Shown here piece after piece: positions 43,301 through 51,086 of a stretch of DNA of 64,000 nt. Every line of letters begins with the position of its first letter. Within the stretch, counting starts at the first letter, position 1. Source of the stretch: Pseudoxanthomonas suwonensis J47 (GTDB lineage Bacteria > Pseudomonadota > Gammaproteobacteria > Xanthomonadales > Xanthomonadaceae); assembly GCF_000513955.1 (NCBI RefSeq), contig NZ_KI911328.1, positions 222,640-286,639 on the forward strand, in the 5' to 3' direction. The notes under the pieces were generated by a model. It saw only the letters and a program-made list of their open reading frames with translations. It was not told the origin of the DNA and did not search any database. Made by a program: the position numbers and the translations under genes.

Positions 43301-43984
43301 GAGCAGGAGTACGGGCCGCGGCAGATGCGCCGCTTCCTCAAGTACGAGCTCGACAACTACCTGGGCTCACGCGCCACCGAACGGGTCGAGGAGCAGCCGC
43401 TGGCGCTCAACGAGAACCAGCAGTACATCCACTACCGCAAGGGCTCGGTGGTGTTCTACGCCCTGCGCGACGCCATCGGCGAGGAGAAGCTCAACGCGGT
43501 GCTGGCGGAGTTCCTCCAGCAGTGGGCATTCAAGGGCCCGCCCTACCCCACTAGCCGCGACTTCCTCGACCTGCTGTACGCGCGCACCGACGCCGGACAC
43601 CATCCGTTCATCCGCGACCTGTTCGAGCGGATCGTGTTCTGGAACCACCGCGTCACCGCGGCCGAGGTGCGCAGGCGCGACGACGGCAAGTACGCGGTGG
43701 CCCTCAAGGTCCACGCCGAGAAGGTCTCCACCGACGGCAAGGGCAAGGAGACCGCGGAACCGGTCGACGTGCTGGTCGACATCGGCGTGTTCGCGCGGCC
43801 GCCCGGCGGCAAGGAAGCGGACGAGAAGGTGCTGTACCTGGCCAAGCACCGCATCACCCAGGCCGAAACCACCCTGGAGCTGGTGGTCGACGAACTGCCC
43901 TACGAGGCCGGCATCGACCCGTACAACAAGCTCATCGACCGCGACTCCGAGGACAACCGCAAGAAGGTCACGGTGCTGCAGTGA
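40376..43984 (+). CDS. ABC-2 type permease fused to M1 family metallopeptidase
   Basis: 1202-residue fusion. Residues 1-270 form a first ABC-2 permease module with six or so helices. A second set of membrane segments spans about 320-600. From about 600 a large extracytoplasmic domain resembles M1 aminopeptidases. It holds the zinc motif H940-E941-A-A-H944 (TAHEAAHQWWAHQV) and, 19 residues on, E964 (VLSESLAQYSALMVMEQE), so the metal site is intact. The canonical M1 GAMEN exopeptidase motif was not recognised. The export or peptide-handling role is inferred from the fusion and its ATPase partner. Confidence 0.92.
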   Translation: MLAHILSFERRLLLRNGVFWIVMLVFGLLAFGSMVSDNVSFGGGVGNIKRNAPAVVISLLGSFSYLAVLLTTIFVAGIALRDFEQRTAELFFATPMRKRDYLLGRFGGGFLASLAILVATALGLWLGSLMPWLDQARLGPTPWSAYAWSFAVLVIPNLLFLSAMLFLLATATRSMLYTYIGVIAFFVLSTVAGYLTRDLDTRWIGALLDPSGTTAVGEHIRYWSSEQYNTRLPALSGMLLANRALWLGLAVVLLLAAFRLFRADREGIVLRRKKKLDDAAASPASALPAQALAGGRLALPAVTLRQDRAARWVQYLKMAAFDLRVTVAGAPYLVMLLLGLLMIFTGLKFGASMYGTELYPVTRRMLGAIEGGMGLFLVIVITFYAGELVWRERSQRIAETTDALPLPDWVTLAARMTALAGLVATMMLAGAVFTIGWQLAHGYTQLEPLLYLKGIALVVVPFVLMAALAVFLQAVSGNKFIGYLLMIVYLVARAAMGMLDLDHLLYRYGSATPIPYSDMNHYGHFVGPHLLLRAYWAAFALALLVVALLAWPRGTSLALRDRLRLARARLRGPALATLVGSLLVFAGLGGWIFYNTNVLNEYVPGDLAKERAADYEKTYRQYKDLPQPRIASIRADVDIFPEERRLDIRGRYRLENRSGVPIQDLHVSLDPEFEVRRLEFGPHTVAKADEVHGYTIYRLATPLAPGAELDFEYELSIRPTGFPVGGGSTAVVYNGTFFNNYAVLPQFGYNERRQLQDRNDRRKQGLPQLPRMNPIDDVAARGSNYLTTNGDWVEFETTVSTSAGQVALAPGYLQREWEQDGRRYYHYKSEAQVLPFFSWLSADWKVVRDRWNDVAIEVYHHPAHAWNVPRMIDSTKKSLDYYTRNFSPYQFRQFRILEFPGYQSFAQAFAGTIPYSEAIGFVADLRDREDIDYVFYVTAHEAAHQWWAHQVIGANVQGATVLSESLAQYSALMVMEQEYGPRQMRRFLKYELDNYLGSRATERVEEQPLALNENQQYIHYRKGSVVFYALRDAIGEEKLNAVLAEFLQQWAFKGPPYPTSRDFLDLLYARTDAGHHPFIRDLFERIVFWNHRVTAAEVRRRDDGKYAVALKVHAEKVSTDGKGKETAEPVDVLVDIGVFARPPGGKEADEKVLYLAKHRITQAETTLELVVDELPYEAGIDPYNKLIDRDSEDNRKKVTVLQ

Positions 43985-43991
43985 CGCCGGT

Positions 43992-44019
43992 CCGCGGCCC
44001 TGCTCCGGCAGGGCCGCGG
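43992..44019. terminator. GC-rich hairpin between convergent genes
   Basis: A 12-bp stem CCGCGGCCCTGC/GCAGGGCCGCGG with a 4-nt loop lies 8 nt after the ABC/M1 gene and about 50 nt from the end of the convergent oxidoreductase gene. It has no U-tract on either strand; it may stop transcription only weakly or protect the 3' end. Confidence 0.4.
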
Positions 44020-44070
44020 GGACCACGCCCGGGCTTCGGTGATCAGAAAGGGGCGATCACCACCACCGCC

Positions 44071-45672
44071 TCAGCGCAGGTCGCCGATCACCACCTGCGC
44101 GGCGTTGTGTCCCGGCGCGCCGGTGACGCCGCCGCCCGGGTGCGTGCCCGAGCCGCACAGGTACAGCCCCGGGATCGCGCCGCGGTAGCCGGCCTGGCCC
44201 AGCATCGGTCGCGCCGAGAACAGCTGGTTGAGGCTCAGCGCGCCGTGGAAGATGTCGCCGCCGACCAGGCCGAACTCGCGCTCGAGATCCAGCGGCGACA
44301 GCACCTGCCGGCCGAGCACCGACGCGGCGAAGCCCGGCGCGAAGCGGTCGACCGTGGCGACCATCAGGTCCGCCACCTCCTCGCGGTGGTCGTCCCAGCT
44401 GCGCCCGCCCGGCAGTTCCGGCGCCACGTGCTGGCAGAACAGGCTGGCCACGTGCATGCCCGGCGGCGCCAGCGAATCGTCGAGCGTCGACGGCACCAGC
44501 ATCTCCACGATCGGTTCGCGCGACCAGCCGTGCTCGCGCGCATCGCGCCAGGCGCGGTCCATGTAGTCCAGCGACGGCGCCAGGATGATGCCGGCGGTGA
44601 GGTGGTCGCCCGGCCCCGGCATCGCACTGAAGTCCGGCAGCTTCGACAGCGCCACGTTCATGCGGAAGGTGCCCGAGCCGCAACGCCAGTTGCGCATGCG
44701 CTCGGCGGTCGCCGGCGGCACGGCGTCGGCCGGCAGCAGCCGCTGGTACAGCAGCTTCGGATTGACGTTGGCGACCACCGCCGGGGCGTGCAGCGTTTCG
44801 CCATCGGTGGTGACCACGCCGGTGGCGCGCCCGCCCTCCACCAGGATGCGCTCCACGCCGGCGCCGGTACGGATCTCCACCCCGGCCGCGCTGGCCGCGC
44901 TGGCCATCGCCTGGGTGATCGCGCCCATGCCGCCGATCGCATGACCCCAGGCGCCCTTCACCCCGTTGGCCTGGCCGAACACGTGGTGCAGCAGCACGTA
45001 GGCCGTGCCCGGTGCATACGGGCTGGCGAAGTTGCCGACGATGCCGTCGAAGCCGAACAGCGCCTTGATCGGCCCGCTTTCGAACCAGCGGTCCAGGTAC
45101 TCGGCCGCGGAGATCGAGAACAGGTCCAGCAGCTCCTGGCGCAGGGTCTCGTCCAGCGCATGCAGCTGGCGGCCCAGCTTCGCGGTGCGCAGCAGTTCCG
45201 GCAGCGCCTGCCACCAGCCGCCACTGGTGACGTTCGGCGGCGGCTGCAGGGCCAGCGCGCGCAGCACGTCGGCGATGGCGTCCAGGCGCGCCTCGTAGGC
45301 CGGGAGTCTCTCCGCGTCGCGTCGCGAGAACTTCGCCACCTCCTCCGCGGTGCGGCCGGCGCCGGTCAGCAGGTAGCCGCCGTCCGGCAGCGGCAGGAAG
45401 TTGTTGTGCCTGCGCAGCACCACGCGCAGGCCGTGGCCATGCAGGTCGAGGTCCTCGATCACCTTCGGCTGCAGCAGCGAGACCGTGTAGGACGCCACCG
45501 AATTGCGGAAACCCGGATGGAACTCCTCGGTGACCGCCGCTCCTCCCACCACGCCGCGCCGCTCGAGCACGGTCACCGACAGGCCGGCCCGGGCCAGGTA
45601 GGCCGCGCAGACCAGGCCGTTATGGCCTCCACCGACCAGCAGTACGTCCGTCTGCTTGTGTGACTTCGTCAT
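44071..45672 (-). CDS. PYROXD2/phytoene-desaturase-like FAD oxidoreductase
   Basis: 533-residue flavoprotein. The N-terminal dinucleotide-binding motif is VLLVGGGHNGLVCAAYLARAG, with ERRGVVGGAAVTEE next. The C-terminal FAD segment is GLYLCGSGTHPGGGVTGAPG. The architecture matches carotenoid-desaturase-like amine-oxidase superfamily proteins and human PYROXD2, with no membrane segment. No carotenoid genes are nearby, so a phytoene substrate is not supported. ATG 45672 lies beside two short palindromes in the 149-nt divergent gap. Reaction unknown. Confidence 0.88.
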   Translation of the reverse strand: MTKSHKQTDVLLVGGGHNGLVCAAYLARAGLSVTVLERRGVVGGAAVTEEFHPGFRNSVASYTVSLLQPKVIEDLDLHGHGLRVVLRRHNNFLPLPDGGYLLTGAGRTAEEVAKFSRRDAERLPAYEARLDAIADVLRALALQPPPNVTSGGWWQALPELLRTAKLGRQLHALDETLRQELLDLFSISAAEYLDRWFESGPIKALFGFDGIVGNFASPYAPGTAYVLLHHVFGQANGVKGAWGHAIGGMGAITQAMASAASAAGVEIRTGAGVERILVEGGRATGVVTTDGETLHAPAVVANVNPKLLYQRLLPADAVPPATAERMRNWRCGSGTFRMNVALSKLPDFSAMPGPGDHLTAGIILAPSLDYMDRAWRDAREHGWSREPIVEMLVPSTLDDSLAPPGMHVASLFCQHVAPELPGGRSWDDHREEVADLMVATVDRFAPGFAASVLGRQVLSPLDLEREFGLVGGDIFHGALSLNQLFSARPMLGQAGYRGAIPGLYLCGSGTHPGGGVTGAPGHNAAQVVIGDLR

Positions 45673-45701
45673 CTGTACAGGTATACCACTGCGCCTATAC
45701 T
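45673..45701. promoter_or_regulatory. Divergent promoter region with tandem palindromes
   Basis: CTGTACAG (45673-45680) and GGTATACC (45680-45687) are two perfect 8-bp palindromes sharing one base, directly before the FAD gene. TATACT at 45696-45701 could be a -10 for the rightward CHASE2 gene and TATACC on the minus strand a -10 for the FAD gene. Operator function is a guess from symmetry. Confidence 0.35.
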
Positions 45702-45821
45702 GCCCGCGCAGGGGGGCCAGCGACGGGGAATACGCATGGCCGCGACGCAGTGCATCCGCTCCACCCACATGCGGGACCGGCAGCCAGCCGTCCCCGCCGG
45801 CTGCATGCGCGGCGGGCGGCC

Positions 45822-47276
45822 ATGAAGCCGCCCGCCACCGGTCCCCTCGTCCGTCGGGTCCTCCCTGCGCTGGTCGCCGGCATGGCTGCCGCCCTGCTCG
45901 GCTGGCTCGGCCTGGCGTCGCCGCTGGACGACCTCGTCCACCGGGCATTGCGCCCGCCGTCGACGCGCCCGCCTGCCGTGGTCGTGCTGGGTATCGACGA
46001 TTCGGCGTCCTGGTCGAACGCCCGCCTCGCCGCCCTCATCGAACGGCTGCGCCTGGCCGGCGTCCGCGGCATCGCGGTGGACCTGCCGCTGGCGGCCGGT
46101 GCCGACGGCGACGCCGCCGGCGATGCGCAACTGGCCCGCGCCCTGCTCGACAGCCGGGTAGTGGTGGGCGTGCCGTTGCGCGCGCGCGGCGAGGCCCCGC
46201 CGGAGGCGCTGCTGCCTCCGGTCGAGTTCGCCGACGGCACGCGCCTGGGCCACCTCGAACTGCAACGCGACCGCGACGGCCGCATCCGCCGGCACCTGCC
46301 GCACATGCTGACCATGGACGGCATCCGCTGGCCCTCGCTGCCGCTGGCCCTGGTCCAGCCCGGTAGCAGCACCGACGCCGGCAGCTGGGAAACCGGCGAA
46401 CGCTGGCGGGTCCCGTATCCCCGCCCGGGTCCGCCGACCTGGCGCGCGGTCGACGTGCTGCAGGAACGCATCGGCGCCGACCGCCTGCGCGGCAAGTGGG
46501 TCCTGCTCGGCCTGACCGATCCGGCCAGGCAGGCGCGCGTGCCGGGACCGCACGGAAGCGGGGCGCTGTATCCGGTCGAACACCAGGCGCGGACGGTGGC
46601 GATGCTGCTGCATGGCACCGCGCCACGCGAGGTACCGGCCCTGGTGCAGGCGCTGCTGGCGATGCTGGTGGCCGCCGGCGCGGTGTTCATCGGCCTCGGC
46701 AAGCGCGAACCCGGCTGGCGCCTGCCGGCCGCGGCGCTGGTGGGCATGGCGGTAAGCCTGGCCGCCTGCGGCTGGCTGTTCGAACGCCAGTACTGGTTCG
46801 CGCCGGGCGCCACCCTGGTCGTGCTGGGCCTGGCCCTGCTGGCCTGGGCCGTGGCCCAGGCGCGGCGGCAGTGGATCACCCGCCGGCGCATGCCCGGACT
46901 GGCCACCCGGCGGTCGCTGCATGCCGCGCTGCAGGCGAGCCGGACCGGCGGCGAGCCGCATGCCCTGCTGCTGGTCGAAGCCCGGGTGCCTGCCGGCGGC
47001 GACGGCGAGGCGCTGGCGACCCGGCTGGCCGGCCTGCTGCGCGCCCGCGCGCGGCGCCCCGGCGACGTCGCCGCCTACCTGGGCGACGGCCGCTTCGCGC
47101 TGCTGCTGCCGGGCACCTCGGCGGCGGCGGCCGAACGCATCCTCGACACCCTCCGCGACGAAGCCGACGCGCAGGCGCTACCGCTGCTGGGCAGCGTCCA
47201 CGCCTGCGGCAGCGGCGCCTGCGACTGCCTGTGGCGGCTGGCGCTGCGCGCGCAGCCGGTGCAGCCGGCGCACTAG
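45822..47276 (+). CDS. CHASE2-domain membrane protein with degenerate GGDEF domain
   Basis: 484 residues. An N-terminal helix (LVRRVLPALVAGMAAALLGW) leads into a CHASE2-like extracytoplasmic sensor (about 45-260; VVVLGIDDSASWSNARLAAL, GKWVLLGLTDPARQ). Three further membrane helices follow (about 265-345). The C-terminal 130 residues resemble a GGDEF domain in spacing, but the signature is L420-GDGRF rather than GGDEF, and the metal-binding DxDxFK region reads VEARVP. Diguanylate cyclase activity is therefore not expected. ATG 45822 chosen. It could be a ligand-binding receptor or scaffold. Confidence 0.82.
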   Translation: MKPPATGPLVRRVLPALVAGMAAALLGWLGLASPLDDLVHRALRPPSTRPPAVVVLGIDDSASWSNARLAALIERLRLAGVRGIAVDLPLAAGADGDAAGDAQLARALLDSRVVVGVPLRARGEAPPEALLPPVEFADGTRLGHLELQRDRDGRIRRHLPHMLTMDGIRWPSLPLALVQPGSSTDAGSWETGERWRVPYPRPGPPTWRAVDVLQERIGADRLRGKWVLLGLTDPARQARVPGPHGSGALYPVEHQARTVAMLLHGTAPREVPALVQALLAMLVAAGAVFIGLGKREPGWRLPAAALVGMAVSLAACGWLFERQYWFAPGATLVVLGLALLAWAVAQARRQWITRRRMPGLATRRSLHAALQASRTGGEPHALLLVEARVPAGGDGEALATRLAGLLRARARRPGDVAAYLGDGRFALLLPGTSAAAAERILDTLRDEADAQALPLLGSVHACGSGACDCLWRLALRAQPVQPAH

Positions 47277-47280
47277 CCGG

Positions 47281-48654
47281 TCACACCGTCACGCGCATCC
47301 CCGGCCGCGCCAGGATCACGTGCTCGGCCCCGCGTTCGCTGAGCTCCCCGGCCAGCGCCTCGCGGGCGCGGTCCTCGCCGTGGACCAGCGCCAGCCGCGG
47401 ACGGCCGTTGAAGTGGCCGTACCACTCGATCAGGCCGCGCTGGTCGGTGTGCGCGGACAGGCCGCCGACGGTGTGGATCTGCGCCTGCACGCGGTAGTCC
47501 TGGCCGTGGATGCGCACCCACGGCGCGCGCTCGACCAGGCGCCGGCCCAGCGTGCCTTCGGCCTGGAAACCGACGAAGACCACGTGGGTCTCGCGCCGGC
47601 CCAGGCGGTGGCGCAGGTGGTGCAGGATGCGGCCGCCGTTGGCCATGCCCGAACCGGCAATCACTATCGCGCCGTTGCCGACCTGGTTGATCGCCATCGA
47701 CTCCTGGGTGCTGGCGGTGAAGTGCAGGTTGGGCAGGCGGAACGGCGAAGGCTTGCGCGCCCACACTTCCCGCGCCTGTTCGTCGAACAGCTCGTGGTGG
47801 CGGTCGTAGATCGCCACCACCTTCCCGGCCATCGGGCTGTCGAGGAAGATCCGCCAGCGCTCCAGGCCCCACTCCTTCCAATGGCGCGCGAACCAGTACA
47901 GCAGCTCCTGGCTGCGACCGACGGCGAAGGCCGGGATCAGCACGTTGCCGCGCTCGCGCCAGGCGTGCTCGAACACCTCGCCCAGCTCGGCGACGGTGGC
48001 CTGGCGGTCGCGGTGGTTGCGGTCGCCGTAGGTCGATTCCATCAGCACCAGATCGGCCTCGGCCACCGCTTCGGGATCGCGCAGGATCGGCGTGCCGCGC
48101 GGGCCGAGGTCGCCGGAGAACACCAGCTTGCGGCCGTCGCCCCACAGCTCGACGATGCTCGAGCCGAGGATGTGGCCGGCGTCGCGCAGGCAGATCTCGA
48201 CGCCCGGCGCCACCGTGGTGCGCACGCCGTAGTCCAGCGGCCGCAGCAGCGGCAGCACATCGGCCACGTCCTCGCGGGTGAACAGCGGCGGCTGCGGCGG
48301 TTCTTCCGGGTCGCGGTGGCGGTTGGCGCGTTCGGCGTCGGACTCGGCCAGCGAGGCGGCGTCGGCCAGCATCACCGGCAGCAGGTCGGCTCCGGCGCGC
48401 TGCATGTAGATGGGGCCGCGGAAACCGCGTGCCACCAGCACCGGCACCCGGCCGATATGGTCGATGTGGGCGTGGCTGAGGACCAGCGCGTCCAGCCCGG
48501 CCGGATCGAACGGGAACGGATCGAAGTTCCGCGCCTCCAGCTCGCGCCGGCCCTGCAGCATCCCGCAGTCCAGCAGGATCCGCCGCCCGGCCGCCTCGAC
48601 CAGGTGCATGGAACCGGTGACTTCGCCCGCCGCGCCGTGGAATTCGACCTGCAT
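47281..48654 (-). CDS. Metallo-beta-lactamase/beta-CASP RNase-like protein
   Basis: 457-residue cytoplasmic protein of the CPSF73/YSH1-like beta-CASP group. Motif 2 is H61-A-H63-I-D65-H66, motif 3 RDAGHILGSSIVELW, motif 4 FSGDLGPRG. The beta-CASP insert has STYGDRNH, PAFAVGRSQELLYW and FLDSPMA. The C-terminal RMMBL-like part has GFQAEGTLGRRL and GLSAHTDQRGL. An RNA endo/exonuclease role is likely; the substrate is unknown. It converges on the CHASE2 gene with a 4-nt gap. Confidence 0.92.
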   Translation of the reverse strand: MQVEFHGAAGEVTGSMHLVEAAGRRILLDCGMLQGRRELEARNFDPFPFDPAGLDALVLSHAHIDHIGRVPVLVARGFRGPIYMQRAGADLLPVMLADAASLAESDAERANRHRDPEEPPQPPLFTREDVADVLPLLRPLDYGVRTTVAPGVEICLRDAGHILGSSIVELWGDGRKLVFSGDLGPRGTPILRDPEAVAEADLVLMESTYGDRNHRDRQATVAELGEVFEHAWRERGNVLIPAFAVGRSQELLYWFARHWKEWGLERWRIFLDSPMAGKVVAIYDRHHELFDEQAREVWARKPSPFRLPNLHFTASTQESMAINQVGNGAIVIAGSGMANGGRILHHLRHRLGRRETHVVFVGFQAEGTLGRRLVERAPWVRIHGQDYRVQAQIHTVGGLSAHTDQRGLIEWYGHFNGRPRLALVHGEDRAREALAGELSERGAEHVILARPGMRVTV

Positions 48655-48859
48655 CCGGCCCTCCCGCCTTTGCGGCAAGCCTAGCGCCAACCGCGCCCCA
48701 GCGCCTGCAACCGGACTTCCGGGCCTTGCGCCGTATGGCGGCCCGGCATGACCTCCGGCAGTCCTCCGCTCAGGTCCCCGGGCGTAAAGTCGGGCCCACT
48801 GCCCCGTCCCTCCGGGGTTATCCCACCATGCCCGCGCGCCGGGCCGGAGAAACCGCAAC

Positions 48860-50950
48860 GTGAACATCCGCAAGTCCCAGACCCTGCTGCTGCCGCTGGC
48901 CATCGCCGTGGCCCTGGCCGCCTGCTCGAAGAAGGAAGAGGCCGCCACCGCCGAGACCGCCGCCGCGCCGGAATACACCCTGGACGAAGCCAGCCTGCCC
49001 GGCGTGAACCGCTTCAGCGTGGCCGACCTGGACTCCACCAAGGACGCCTGCACCGACTTTGCCGCCTACGCCAACGGCACCTGGCTGGCCGCCAACCCGG
49101 TCCCGGGCGACCGCACCAGCTGGGGCGCGTTCGAGATGCTCGACGAGCGTTCCAACGCCGTGCAGCGCCAGCTGGCCGAGCAGGCCGGCGCCGATGCCAA
49201 CGCCACCGGCGTGAAGAAGATCGTCGGCGACCTGTGGGCCACCGGCATGGACGAGGCGAAGATCAACGCCCAGGGCATCGAGCCGCTGGCCGGCCACCTG
49301 GCCGCGATCGACGCGCTGGCCGACGGCGCCGCCGTGGCCGAATACCTGCGCACCAGCGCCGCCAAGGGCCAGGGCTTCGTGTTCGACTTCGGCGCCGAAG
49401 CCGACTTCCAGAACCCGGACATGAACATCGCCTACGCGATGCAGGGCGGCCTGGGCCTGCCGGACAGCAAGTACTACACCGACGCCGACAAGGCCGGCAT
49501 CCGCGAGGCCTATGTCGCCCACATCGCCAGGGTGCTGGAGCTGTCGGGCATCGCCGCCGACGAGGCGAAGAAGCAGGCCGCCGACGTGATGGCCTTCGAG
49601 ACCCGCCTGGCCAAGGCCTCCAAGTCCCGCGAGGACCTGTCGCGCGACGTGTCGCTGTACTACAACCCGCTGTCGCTGGCCGACGCCGACAAGCTGACCC
49701 CGAACTTCCCGTGGTCGAAGTTCTTCGAGTCGCAGGGCGTGGCCGCGCCGGAGATGTTCTCGCTGGCGATCCCGGCGTTCCACCAGGAAGTGAGCAAGGC
49801 CCTGGGCGACACCGACGTGGCGACCTGGAAGTCGTACCTGCGCTTCCACACCGTCGACGGCGCCGCGCCGTACCTGAGCGACGACTTCGCCCAGGAGAGC
49901 TTCAACTTCTACAACAAGACCCTCAGCGGCCAGAAGGAAATGAAGCCGCGCTGGAAGCGCGTGCTGGCCACGGTCAACAGCCAGGCCGGCGAGGCGCTGG
50001 GCCAGATGTACGTGCAGGTCGCCTTCCCGGCCGAATCCAAGGCCAAGATGGAGGCGCTGGTCGCCAACCTCGGCACCGCGCTGAAGGCCCGCATCGAGAA
50101 CCTGGAGTGGATGAGCGAGGAGACCAAGGCCAAGGCCCTGGTCAAGCAGGCCGCGTTCACCACCAAGATCGGCTACCCGGACAAGTGGCGCGAGTGGGAC
50201 GGCCTGCAGACCAGCCGCGACAGCTACATCGGCAACGTGCTGGCCGCGCAGGAATTCAACTACCGCTGGAACCTGTCCAAGATCGGCAAGCCGGTGGACA
50301 AGACCGAGTGGGGCATGAGCCCGCAGACGGTCAACGCCTACTACAACCCGCTGCAGAACGAGATCGTGTTCCCGGCCGCCATCCTGCAGCCGCCGTTCTT
50401 CGACCCGGCCGCCCCCGACGAGGTCAACTACGGCGGCATCGGCGCGGTGATCGGCCACGAGATGACCCACGGCTACGACGACCAGGGCAGCCGCTTCGGC
50501 GCCACCGGCAAGTTCGAGAACTGGTGGACCCCGGCCGACGCCGAAGGCTTCTCCGCGCGCACCGGCAAGCTGGTCGCGCAGTTCGACGGCTACACCACCG
50601 CCGACGGCCAGAAGCTCAACGGCCGCCACACCCTCGGCGAGAACATCGCCGACCTGGGCGGCCTGGCCACGGCCTATGACGCGATGAAGGCCGCCGTCGG
50701 CGACACCCCGGACCCGATGACCGACGGCCTGACCCGCGACCAGCGCTTCTTCCTCAACTGGGCCACCGTGTGGCGCCGCAACTTCACCCCCGAGGAGCAG
50801 AAGAAGCGCATCGCCACCGACGAGCACGCGCTGGCGCAGTTCCGCGCCATCGGTGCGCCGTCGAACCTGCCGGCCTTCGCCGCCGCGTTCAAGTGCGAGC
50901 CGGGCAAGCCCATGGTCCGCCAGGGCGACGACCAGGTTGTGATCTGGTAA
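48860..50950 (+). CDS. M13 (neprilysin-type) zinc endopeptidase lipoprotein
   Basis: 696 residues. The lipoprotein signal peptide ends in the lipobox LAAC (Cys21), followed by a Glu/Ala-rich linker. The two-lobed M13 domain has H533-E534-M-T-H537 (IGHEMTHGYDDQG), E594-x3-D598 (GENIADLGG), NAYYNPLQNEIVFPAAILQP, and the C-terminal VVIW end. All zinc ligands and the catalytic Glu are present, so it should be active in the periplasm. GTG 48860 is the start. A terminator follows before a second M13-like gene. Confidence 0.96.
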   Translation: MNIRKSQTLLLPLAIAVALAACSKKEEAATAETAAAPEYTLDEASLPGVNRFSVADLDSTKDACTDFAAYANGTWLAANPVPGDRTSWGAFEMLDERSNAVQRQLAEQAGADANATGVKKIVGDLWATGMDEAKINAQGIEPLAGHLAAIDALADGAAVAEYLRTSAAKGQGFVFDFGAEADFQNPDMNIAYAMQGGLGLPDSKYYTDADKAGIREAYVAHIARVLELSGIAADEAKKQAADVMAFETRLAKASKSREDLSRDVSLYYNPLSLADADKLTPNFPWSKFFESQGVAAPEMFSLAIPAFHQEVSKALGDTDVATWKSYLRFHTVDGAAPYLSDDFAQESFNFYNKTLSGQKEMKPRWKRVLATVNSQAGEALGQMYVQVAFPAESKAKMEALVANLGTALKARIENLEWMSEETKAKALVKQAAFTTKIGYPDKWREWDGLQTSRDSYIGNVLAAQEFNYRWNLSKIGKPVDKTEWGMSPQTVNAYYNPLQNEIVFPAAILQPPFFDPAAPDEVNYGGIGAVIGHEMTHGYDDQGSRFGATGKFENWWTPADAEGFSARTGKLVAQFDGYTTADGQKLNGRHTLGENIADLGGLATAYDAMKAAVGDTPDPMTDGLTRDQRFFLNWATVWRRNFTPEEQKKRIATDEHALAQFRAIGAPSNLPAFAAAFKCEPGKPMVRQGDDQVVIW

Positions 50951-50974
50951 GCAGGTCCAGCGAGGCGCAGTACG

Positions 50975-51008
50975 CAGGAGGCCCGGTTCGTCCGGGCCTC
51001 CTGTTTTT
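50975..51008 (+). terminator. Rho-independent terminator after the active M13 gene
   Basis: CAGGAGGCCCGG, short loop, CCGGGCCTCCTG, then TTTTT, 25 nt after the stop. It separates the two M13-family genes into different transcription units. Confidence 0.92.
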
Positions 51009-51086
51009 CAGGGGTATCGGTTACGCGGACAGCGCGTTTTGCCTTGCTACACTGCCGCCACCCTGGACCCCGAGGCTGCAGCCCCG

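Noticed and set aside
44071..45672. Phytoene desaturase of carotenoid synthesis
   Set aside because: The fold matches but no carotenoid genes are nearby and the sequence is closer to PYROXD2-type proteins.
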